Source: Candidatus Binatota bacterium
GTDB lineage: Bacteria; Desulfobacterota; Binatia; Bin18
Reading direction: 5' to 3'
Assembly: GCA_011523315.1 (NCBI GenBank)
Contig: WTHE01000672.1
Coordinates: 1-5,185, forward strand
Length of the DNA stretch: 5,185 nucleotides
Shown here: positions 1 to 5,081 of the stretch, piece by piece
Layout: every line of letters begins with the position of its first letter
Numbering within the stretch: the stretch's first letter is position 1
The notes under the pieces: model-generated
The model's input: only the letters and a program-made list of their open reading frames with translations
Database searches by the model: none
What the model was told of the DNA's origin: nothing
Translations under genes and position numbers: made by a program

Positions 1-290
1 GCCAGCAGCACGATCTTCACCCGCTCGGTCTTGGCGGCCAGAATCGCGGCGCAGATGTTGGTCTTGGCCTGCATGCAGAACGGCGCGTTGTGATGCTCGT
101 TGAGCATGATGCCGTCCACCCCGCACTCCTCGGCGTACTGGTACTCTTCGATCCGCTCGTTGTACAGGCGGCTGCCCTCGACCGGGTCGAAGAACGTGTT
201 GGGAAACAGCAGGGTGGTATAGCCGAACTTCTCCCCCTCTGCCCGGGAGTAGGTCGACATCGGCTGCTCGGTAAAATACATCAGATGCAT
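1..290 (-). CDS. Luciferase-like (LLM class) flavin-dependent monooxygenase, N-terminal part, cut by window edge
   Basis: Partial gene; 96 complete codons are visible and the C-terminus lies beyond position 1. The product starts MHLMYFTEQP and includes a short motif of the form G-V-D-G-I-M-L-N-E-H-H (about residues 64-74), followed by an alanine-rich helix and the strand ERVKIVLL. This order (first beta strand with the flavin pocket, then a 'D-x-x-x-x-x-E-H-H' segment, then a strand after 'KTxRVKI') is typical of the bacterial luciferase TIM-barrel family, which uses reduced FMN and oxygen to oxidise organic substrates in the cytoplasm. The ATG at 288-290 is chosen because AAGGAG lies 7 bases upstream. 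The stop codon TAA of the upstream hydrolase overlaps this ribosome site (11 bases between genes), so the two are almost certainly co-transcribed and translationally coupled. The substrate cannot be told from the sequence. Confidence 0.85.
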   Translation of the reverse strand, partial: MHLMYFTEQPMSTYSRAEGEKFGYTTLLFPNTFFDPVEGSRLYNERIEEYQYAEECGVDGIMLNEHHNAPFCMQAKTNICAAILAAKTERVKIVLL

Positions 291-301
291 GGCAACACTC
301 C

Positions 302-1081
302 TTATTCGGAGAGAAAGTCACAGACCGTGCCGGCCAGCTCCTCGGCCTTCTCCAGCTCGACAAAATGCCCGCACTCGTCCAGCACGGTCAGCCGCGCGTT
401 GGGCAACTGTTTCACATATTGTTCGCCGCAGTTGAGCGGCACGATACGGTCGTGTTTGCCCCACACCACCAGCGTCGGGGTGTCCACGCCGGTCAGCAGG
501 TGGGGCAGGGCCTGGTTGAACATATACGGTTTCCAGGCGATGCGGGTGGTCATTTCACGGTGGATTTCCCACGCGACCAGCTGGTCGATGTCCGGCTCGG
601 TGCCGAACTGAGCCTCGTAGGCCGCCACGTCAAAAAAGCCGCTCTTGATGTAGTCGGTGGTGTACAGCAGAAACTGGTCAACGATCTCGCCCTGGGTCGG
701 CTTGATGCCCATCGCCCCGACCAGGACCAGCCGGCGGTACTGGCTCGGGCTCATGCTGGCCATCTCGGCCGCCACCCAGCCGCCAAAGCCCAGCCCGACC
801 AGGGCCGCGTCGCTCAGCTTGAGGTCTTTGACCAGGCACTGGTGGATGACGGCCAGATCCCGGACGTTGCGCATCCAGTCCGGCCGCTCGGACTTGCCGT
901 AGCCCGGGTGGGACGGGACGTAGACGCTAAAATGCTGGGCCAGGGCGTCGTAAAAGGGCAGCCAGCCCGGATTACCGATATCGTGGTGGAGCACGACCAG
1001 GGGCTGGCCGCTGCCGCCCGTCAGCAGCTCGACCTGTCCACCCGCGATTTCAAGCGACTGTTCAGACCAGGTTTGCGCCAC
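302..1081 (-). CDS. Alpha/beta-hydrolase-fold protein with Gly at the nucleophile position
   Basis: A 259-residue cytoplasmic protein of normal length for a single-domain alpha/beta hydrolase. Visible landmarks: strand and oxyanion-hole region PLVVLHHDIGNPG (about 26-38), the typical VPSHPGYGKSERP loop (55-67), the nucleophile elbow V-G-L-G-F-G-G-W (95-102), the acid in WGKHD (D211) and the base in CGHF (H239). The elbow should read G-x-S-x-G, but residue 98 is Gly (codon GGC at 790-788), so the classical Ser nucleophile is absent while the Asp and His are kept. It may be a non-hydrolytic member (for example a lyase, cofactor-independent oxygenase-like or binding protein) or use another mechanism. 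I chose the GTG start at 1081 because GGGAGGA lies 9 bases upstream; an in-frame TTG at 1123 has no comparable site. It is the first gene of an operon with the flavin monooxygenase and divergent from xoxF. Confidence 0.88.
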   Translation of the reverse strand: MAQTWSEQSLEIAGGQVELLTGGSGQPLVVLHHDIGNPGWLPFYDALAQHFSVYVPSHPGYGKSERPDWMRNVRDLAVIHQCLVKDLKLSDAALVGLGFGGWVAAEMASMSPSQYRRLVLVGAMGIKPTQGEIVDQFLLYTTDYIKSGFFDVAAYEAQFGTEPDIDQLVAWEIHREMTTRIAWKPYMFNQALPHLLTGVDTPTLVVWGKHDRIVPLNCGEQYVKQLPNARLTVLDECGHFVELEKAEELAGTVCDFLSE

Positions 1082-1113
1082 GTGTGTTGTTCCTCCCTGT
1101 CCGCGCTCTCCGT

Positions 1114-1142
1114 GGCTTAGCAAGGCCGTCTGACGGAGTCAA
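1114..1142 (-). promoter_or_regulatory. Candidate sigma70-type promoter for the hydrolase/monooxygenase operon
   Basis: On the minus strand TTGACT (1142-1137) is followed, after 17 bases, by TAAGCC (1119-1114), preceded by TGC, an extended -10 pattern. The -35 is 5/6 to consensus, the -10 is poor. A perfect 5-bp arm palindrome ccgtc-t-gacgg (1126-1136) fills the spacer and could be an operator. It lies about 35-60 bases upstream of the GTG start, a sensible distance. Prediction only. Confidence 0.35.
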
Positions 1143-1160
1143 GGAAAGCCCGGACCACGT

Positions 1161-1172
1161 CGCGCCGGCGCG
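1161..1172. promoter_or_regulatory. 12-bp perfect palindrome cgcgccggcgcg between divergent promoters
   Basis: The self-complementary 12-mer cgcgccggcgcg sits in the divergent intergenic region, 3 bases upstream of the candidate xoxF -35 hexamer and about 20 bases upstream of the candidate minus-strand -35. Its position would suit a shared operator, but a GC-only palindrome can also arise by chance in GC-rich DNA. Confidence 0.25.
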
Positions 1173-1175
1173 GAA

Positions 1176-1205
1176 TTGACAAACGCTTTGGGTTCGGAGT
1201 AGCCT
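1176..1205 (+). promoter_or_regulatory. Candidate sigma70-type promoter for xoxF
   Basis: A perfect TTGACA (1176-1181) is followed after 18 bases by TAGCCT (1200-1205), which keeps the most conserved T, A and final T of the -10 box. Transcription would start near 1212, leaving a leader of about 30 bases with the ribosome site. No other -35 match this good was found in the intergenic region on this strand. Confidence 0.45.
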
Positions 1206-1227
1206 TTTTCCTACGTACTGATCGCAC

Positions 1228-1235
1228 AAGGAGGG
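1228..1235 (+). promoter_or_regulatory. Ribosome binding site that fixes the xoxF start
   Basis: AAGGAGGG lies 5 bases before the ATG at 1241. A GTG in the same frame at 1235 overlaps this site and so cannot be the start, which settles the choice on ATG. Confidence 0.8.
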
Positions 1236-1240
1236 TGGAC

Positions 1241-3046
1241 ATGCAGCAACAGCGATTGAGCCGGTTTGTGGTAGCGTTTCTGGTGTTTGGATTCCTGTTC
1301 GGGGTCGTCCCCCGGGCTGATGCGCAGGGCTTGGTCGAGATGCAGCAGGAGCCCGGCCAGTGGGTCTTGCCCGGCAAGGATTATGCGATGACCCGTCACA
1401 GCCCGCTGAACCAGATCACCAAGGACAACGTCAAGGATCTGGAGGCAGCCTGGACCTTCTCGACCGGTGTCTTGCGCGGCCATGAGGGCGCCCCGCTGGT
1501 CGTCGACAACATCATGTATGTGGTCACGCCTTTCCCCAACATCGTGTACGCCCTGGATCTGACCAAACCCGGGCCGGCGATCAAGTGGAAATACGCGCCC
1601 GAGCAGGACGAGGCGGCCATTCCGGTTGCCTGCTGCGATACGGTCAACCGCGGCGCGGCCTACGCCGAGGGGAAGATCTTTTTCAATCAGCTCGACGCTC
1701 ATACGGTTGCCCTGGACGCCGAGACCGGCAATGAGCTGTGGAAGGTCAAACAGGGCGATATCGGCCAGGGCCAGACGATCACGATGGTGCCCCTGGTGGT
1801 GCGGGACAAGGTCTTGACCGGCATCAGCGGCGGCGAGTTTGGCGTGCGCGGCTTTGTGACCGCCAATGATATCAACACCGGCGAGCAGGTGTGGCGGGCC
1901 TACAGCACCGGGCCGGATTCGGAGGTGCTGATCGGCGAAGACTTCTCATCGCCCTACGCCTCGCATCAGGGCAAGGATCTGGGTCTCTCAACCTGGAAGG
2001 GCGACGAGTGGAAGCGCGGCGGCGGCACGACCTGGGGCTGGTACAGCTACGACCCGGAGCTGGACCTGTTCTACTACGGAACGGGCAACCCCGGAGCCTG
2101 GAATCCCGATCAGCGGCCGGGCGATAACAAGTGGTCGATGACGCTGTTTGCCCGCAACCCCGACACCGGTATGGCCAAGTGGGCGTATCAGATGACTCCC
2201 CACGACGCCTGGGACTATGACGGCATCAATGAGAACATTCTGATCGACCTGCCGGATGCGAACGGCAACGGCGCCCGGAAGGCCCTGATCCACTTTGACC
2301 GCAACGGTTTTGCCTATGTGCTTGACCGCACCAACGGTACGCTGATCAGCGCCAAGCCGTTCGGGCATGTGAACTGGGCCACGGGCGTTGATCTGGAGAC
2401 CGGGCTGCCGATTGAAAACCCGGAGAAGCGCACCAGGCAGGGCGTGAATGTGACCGACATCTGCCCGGCGGCGATGGGTACCAAGGACCAGCAGCCGGCC
2501 GCCTATTCGCCCAAGACGGGCCTGCTCTACGTGCCGACAAACAACTTGTGCATGGAGTACGAGGGCATGCAGGTCAACTACATGGCCGGCGTGCCGTATG
2601 TCGGGGCGATTGTGAATATGTCGCCCGGACCGGGCGGACACCGGGGCGAGTTCATCGCCTGGGATCCGGTGGCGGGTGAGAAGAAGTGGGGCATCAAGGA
2701 AAAGTGGTCGGCCTGGGGCGGTGCGCTGTCGACCGCCGGCGATGTGGTGTTCTACGGCACCATGGACGGCTGGTTCAAGGCGGTTGACGCCGTGAGCGGG
2801 GAAGAGCTGTGGAAGTTCAAGACCGGCTCGGGCATTATTGGCGCGCCCATGACCTATCTCGGGCCGGACGGTAAACAGTATGTCGCCATCCTGTCGGGGA
2901 TTGGCGGCTGGTCCGGCCTGGTGGTGGCGGGCGATCTGGCCACCGACGATCCGACCGCAGCGCTGGGCGCGGTCGGCGCCTTTGGCGAGCTGGGCCAGGA
3001 CACCAACAAGGGCGGCATGTTGTACGTGTTCGGGCTTGATTCCTAG
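1241..3046 (+). CDS. xoxF: XoxF-type lanthanide-dependent PQQ methanol dehydrogenase
   Basis: A 601-residue periplasmic quinoprotein that oxidises methanol (possibly other short alcohols) using PQQ and passes electrons to a c-type cytochrome. Signal peptide: residues 1-28, with a hydrophobic core VVAFLVFGFLFGVV and cleavage after ADA. The rest is an eight-bladed propeller of normal family length. Landmarks: W-x-FSTGVLRGHEG (71-83), vicinal disulfide C131-C132 in ACCDTVNRG, metal ligand E199 in GGEFGVRG, PQQ-stacking W265 in TTWGWYSYDP, ligand N283 in GTGNPGAWNP, catalytic D325 and extra acid D327 in PHDAWDYDG, R354 in DRNG, disulfide pair C408/C437 and SAWGGAL (490-496). In the known family, the Asp two residues after the catalytic Asp (D327 here) is the lanthanide ligand and is Ala in calcium MxaF enzymes. 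It lies upstream of its likely electron acceptor at 3159. Subtype and true substrate are not resolved; overall wording is closest to the XoxF proteins of methylotrophic proteobacteria. Confidence 0.96.
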   Translation: MQQQRLSRFVVAFLVFGFLFGVVPRADAQGLVEMQQEPGQWVLPGKDYAMTRHSPLNQITKDNVKDLEAAWTFSTGVLRGHEGAPLVVDNIMYVVTPFPNIVYALDLTKPGPAIKWKYAPEQDEAAIPVACCDTVNRGAAYAEGKIFFNQLDAHTVALDAETGNELWKVKQGDIGQGQTITMVPLVVRDKVLTGISGGEFGVRGFVTANDINTGEQVWRAYSTGPDSEVLIGEDFSSPYASHQGKDLGLSTWKGDEWKRGGGTTWGWYSYDPELDLFYYGTGNPGAWNPDQRPGDNKWSMTLFARNPDTGMAKWAYQMTPHDAWDYDGINENILIDLPDANGNGARKALIHFDRNGFAYVLDRTNGTLISAKPFGHVNWATGVDLETGLPIENPEKRTRQGVNVTDICPAAMGTKDQQPAAYSPKTGLLYVPTNNLCMEYEGMQVNYMAGVPYVGAIVNMSPGPGGHRGEFIAWDPVAGEKKWGIKEKWSAWGGALSTAGDVVFYGTMDGWFKAVDAVSGEELWKFKTGSGIIGAPMTYLGPDGKQYVAILSGIGGWSGLVVAGDLATDDPTAALGAVGAFGELGQDTNKGGMLYVFGLDS

Positions 3047-3069
3047 CCGGGACCGCTCTCCGTCTTCCT

Positions 3070-3103
3070 CCCTCTCCCTCAGGGAGAGGGCTGGGGTGAG
3101 GGT
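3070..3103. repeat. REP-like palindromic element between xoxF and the xoxJ-xoxG fusion
   Basis: A perfect 9-bp stem, ccctctccc (3070-3078) against gggagaggg (3082-3090), with a 3-base loop tca, is followed by ctggggtgaggg. This wording matches a palindromic intergenic repeat that I recall as scattered through many bacterial genomes and giving spurious peptides such as SLSLRERAGVRV. No T-run follows, so it is not a standard intrinsic terminator, though it could protect the xoxF mRNA 3' end. Part of the right side (ggtgagg, 3095-3101) can also pair with cctcacc at 3133-3139. Confidence 0.7.
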
Positions 3104-3158
3104 GTCGGAGCCTGTCGCCGGGCTGTGGTGATCCTCACCTCTCTCCTCCCATCATTTC

Positions 3159-4448
3159 ATGTTTCTACGAGACTATTCTGTCGTCCACGCCTCCTCCCTG
3201 TGTCGTCTCTTATCCGCAGGGCTAGGAGTGTTGGGCTGTGTCTTGCTGCTCGTCACACCGAGTCGTGGTACGGAGCCCTCGGACAGTCCGCCCGGCTTGC
3301 GCGTGTGCGCCGATCCAAACAACCTGCCCTTCTCGAACCGGCAGCAGCAGGGCTTTGAGAACAAAATCGCCGAGCTGCTGGCCAGGGAGCGGGGCGGTCA
3401 CGTAGCCTACACCTGGTGGCCGCAGCGGCGTGGCTTTCTGCGCGGCACGCTGAATGCCGGCCGGTGTGAGGTGGTGATGGGCGTACCGGCCGGCTACGAG
3501 TTGGCGCTGACAACCCGGCCCTACTACGGGTCTACCTACGCCTTTGTGTATCCGTCTGACGCCGCCTATCGACTGACTTCTCTGGATGATGCGGTGTTGG
3601 CCAGCCTGCGCATCGGGGTGCATCTGATTGGCGACGATTACACCAACAGTCCGCCCGCCCATGCGCTCAGCCAGCGCGGCTTGGTCGAGAATGTGGTCGG
3701 CTACAGCGTGTTCGGCAATTATGCCGAGGACAGTCCGCCGGGCAAAATTGTGGAGGCGGTGGCCGCAGGTGAGATTGATACGGCCCTGGTCTGGGGACCG
3801 ATTGCGGGCTATTTCGCCCAGCGTCACACGCCGCCCTTGCAGGTGACCCCGCTGCCTGCGGATGCGGGCTCGGACCGGCTGCCGTTTCGGTATGACATCG
3901 CCATGGGCGTGCGTCGGGGCAACCAGACCCTCAAAGCAGAGCTGGACGCCCTGCTGGTGCAGCACGCCCGGCCGATCCGGGCTATTCTGCAAGACTACGG
4001 GGTGCCTCTGGTGGGGGACGAGACCGAGCAGCCGTCGGCCCGCGCGCCTAGCTCGGACTCGCTCCTGCAAACCGTTCAGGCTGAGGTGCCGCCGGTCCAG
4101 GAAGCGGGCGAGCAGGCTGCGGCAGCCTCCAACGGCGACCTGCAAAACGCGGACGAGAATCCGTTTACCGGCGATCCGACGGCCATTGCCGAGGGCGAAG
4201 AGTACTACAAGATGCTGAACTGCTACGGCTGTCACGGCATGCGGGGCGGGGGAGGCATGGGGCCGAGCATCAACGATGCCAAGTGGAATGTCGGCAAGGG
4301 AACAGACGCCGATGTCATGCAGCAGATCATGGAAGGCCGGGGCAAGATGCCGTCCTATAAGGACTCGATCGACCCCGACCAGGCCTGGAAGATCATCGCC
4401 TACGTGCGGTCTTTATACAGAGGCAGCCCCGACAAAGTGGCCTGGTAA
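3159..4448 (+). CDS. XoxJ-XoxG fusion: periplasmic binding domain joined to c-type cytochrome (cGJ-like)
   Basis: A 429-residue exported protein. Residues 1-37 are a signal-like segment with hydrophobic core LLSAGLGVLGCVLLLV. Residues 47-286 are the MxaJ/XoxJ family (quinoprotein dehydrogenase-associated substrate-binding-like protein): LRVCADPNNLPFSN (47-60), GFENKIAELLA, YTWWPQRRGFLRGTL (84-98), CEVVMGVPAG (103-112), TTRPYYGSTYAFVYP and RYDIAMGVRRGN; C50 and C103 probably form a disulfide. Residues 287-335 are an acidic, Ala/Ser-rich linker. Residues 336-424 are a class I cytochrome c like XoxG: heme site CYGCH (355-359), axial Met M397 in GKMPSY, and a final AWKIIAYVRSLY helix. Expected role: accept electrons from XoxF, with the J part assisting XoxF activation or docking. 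No good ribosome site precedes the ATG at 3159, so the start is less certain. It follows xoxF by 112 bases and is probably in the same operon. A cytochrome of this fused kind is known from Methylacidiphilum (cytochrome cGJ). Confidence 0.92.
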   Translation: MFLRDYSVVHASSLCRLLSAGLGVLGCVLLLVTPSRGTEPSDSPPGLRVCADPNNLPFSNRQQQGFENKIAELLARERGGHVAYTWWPQRRGFLRGTLNAGRCEVVMGVPAGYELALTTRPYYGSTYAFVYPSDAAYRLTSLDDAVLASLRIGVHLIGDDYTNSPPAHALSQRGLVENVVGYSVFGNYAEDSPPGKIVEAVAAGEIDTALVWGPIAGYFAQRHTPPLQVTPLPADAGSDRLPFRYDIAMGVRRGNQTLKAELDALLVQHARPIRAILQDYGVPLVGDETEQPSARAPSSDSLLQTVQAEVPPVQEAGEQAAAASNGDLQNADENPFTGDPTAIAEGEEYYKMLNCYGCHGMRGGGGMGPSINDAKWNVGKGTDADVMQQIMEGRGKMPSYKDSIDPDQAWKIIAYVRSLYRGSPDKVAW

Positions 4449-4453
4449 CGCCT

Positions 4454-4591
4454 GTGAAACTCCTCGACGTGGTGGCCCTCACGGCTGACCTGCCCGAGTA
4501 CAATCTGTGGCGTGGACAAGTGGGGACAATCGTTGCCGTTTTGCAGGAGCAGTATAACGAGGAGCCGCTGATGAGGGGATATGAGAGTTGA
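4454..4591 (+). pseudogene. DUF4926-family gene remnant, frameshifted and truncated
   Basis: GTG at 4454 opens a 45-codon frame reading (M)KLLDVVALTADLPEYNLWRGQVGTIVAVL..., which matches the opening of the small DUF4926 family (usually about 60-80 residues: 'LLDVVALTxDLPExxLxRGxVGTIVEV...YEVEFxDxxGRT'). At the point where the family has YEVEF the frame reads Y-E-S-stop. Shifting by one base after the GAG at 4583-4585 restores V-E-F (4587-4595), after which similarity stops and the frame ends at 4643 inside the next gene. So it appears to have suffered a one-base insertion and loss of its 3' end. It starts 5 bases after the cytochrome gene and has no clear ribosome site. The family's function is unknown; an alternative is a genuine short variant. 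Confidence 0.6.
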
Positions 4592-4615
4592 GTTTCCTGT
4601 GTGCTTTTTGTCAAC

Positions 4616-4621
4616 AGGAGG
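4616..4621 (+). promoter_or_regulatory. Ribosome binding site that fixes the antitoxin start
   Basis: A perfect AGGAGG is 9 bases before the ATG at 4631. An in-frame GTG at 4601 lies upstream of this site and overlaps the decayed gene, so the ATG is preferred. Confidence 0.75.
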
Positions 4622-4630
4622 ACTATTGAT

Positions 4631-4861
4631 ATGGGCACGGTAACAATCTCAATCCAAGTCGACGAAGAGATCGCAAAAGCGTATGCCGCGGTGTCGCCTG
4701 AAGAGCAGCATAAAATAGATCTCCTCCTCCGCCTCCGTCTCCAAGACCTCACGCTTAGCTCACAACGATCTTTGAAGGCGGTGATGGATGAAATTGGGCA
4801 GCAGGCGGAGGCTCGTAGTCTGACCCCGGAACTCTTGGAGTCCTTGCTGGATGACGAGTGA
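4631..4861 (+). CDS. Antitoxin of a PIN-domain (VapBC-like) toxin-antitoxin pair
   Basis: A 76-residue, charged, soluble protein: a short beta segment VTISIQVDEEIAKAY (4-18), then helices with SPEEQHKIDLLLRLRLQDL (22-40) and SLKAVMDEIGQQAEARSLTPELLESLLDDE at the end. This is the layout I recognise for small antitoxins placed directly before PIN toxins, with an N-terminal ribbon or dimerisation part and a C-terminal toxin-wrapping tail; the exact family name is not certain. The gene is complete with an excellent ribosome site. Its last 11 bases overlap the start of the toxin gene (ATGACGAGTGA), the tight coupling usual for such pairs. It would normally bind the toxin and repress its own promoter. 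Since the toxin is truncated here, this may be an orphan antitoxin. Base composition is visibly less GC-rich than the xox genes, consistent with separate acquisition. Confidence 0.8.
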   Translation: MGTVTISIQVDEEIAKAYAAVSPEEQHKIDLLLRLRLQDLTLSSQRSLKAVMDEIGQQAEARSLTPELLESLLDDE

Positions 4862-5051
4862 ATTGCGAGCAGTCCTCGACACCAGCGTGATTGTTAGTGC
4901 GGTACTCTTGCCTCACTCTGTTCCTCGCCAAGCTTTTGATCGGGTGCAAGAAAAGGGAAAAGTGTTAATTTCCGAGGCTACAGTTGATGAACTCAACGAG
5001 GTGCTCCGCCGCCGTCGATTTGACAGATATCTGGGAGGCAGATGTTTCTGA
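4851..5051 (+). pseudogene. PIN-domain ribonuclease toxin, truncated after the first half
   Basis: The 66-residue reading begins MTSELRAVLDTSVIVSAVLLP, the classic first strand of a PIN domain with active-site D10, followed by SVPRQAFDRV, KVLISEATVDELNEVLRRRRFDRY and the second acid E47. Family members are about 130-145 residues and carry two further acidic clusters (motifs like DPKDNKFLELA and SGDxDLL) in the second half. All of this is missing: after RFDRY (residue 60) the frame reads L-G-G-R-C-F and stops. The change of sequence occurs at a 10-bp palindrome cagatatctg (5024-5033) and leads into a non-coding tail full of inverted repeats. Without the missing acids it cannot be an active magnesium-dependent RNase. 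Intact pairs of this type cleave RNA and are neutralised by the upstream antitoxin. Confidence 0.8.
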
Positions 5052-5080
5052 CGCAATCCCAGGATGAGGTTTAGCCTCCC
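5033..5080. repeat. Inverted repeat gggaggc / gcctccc in the tail after the toxin
   Basis: gggaggc (5033-5039) is matched by gcctccc (5074-5080), enclosing 34 bases. A competing pairing, ctggga (5031-5036) with tcccag (5057-5062), overlaps the left arm. It begins where similarity to the PIN toxin ends, so it probably belongs to the sequence that replaced the toxin's second half. Confidence 0.5.
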
Positions 5081-5081
5081 G

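Noticed and set aside
365..1120. Long plus-strand open frame across the hydrolase gene
   Set aside because: It is antisense to a clear alpha/beta-hydrolase gene, has no recognisable domain and is typical of GC-rich shadow frames.
1988..2641. Minus-strand open frame within xoxF
   Set aside because: It lies wholly inside the conserved quinoprotein gene and shows no recognisable motif.
3070..3090. Intrinsic terminator after xoxF
   Set aside because: The hairpin is strong but no T-run follows, and the partner gene lies downstream on the same strand.
3060..3131. Possible small protein containing SLSLRERAGVRV
   Set aside because: This is the familiar translation of the REP-like repeat, not a gene.
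3159..3260. Lipoprotein signal (V-L-G-C at residues 24-27) in the XoxJ-XoxG fusion
   Set aside because: The Cys is followed by more hydrophobic residues (VLLLV), so it lies in the signal core; a plain signal peptide fits better.
3222..4235. Long minus-strand open frame across the XoxJ-XoxG gene
   Set aside because: It is antisense to a recognised fusion protein, rich in Arg/His/Gly without family motifs and lacks a ribosome site.
4553..4558. TATAAC as a -10 box for the antitoxin-toxin pair
   Set aside because: No -35 at an acceptable distance (TTGCCG is only 14 bases upstream) and it lies inside the DUF4926 remnant.
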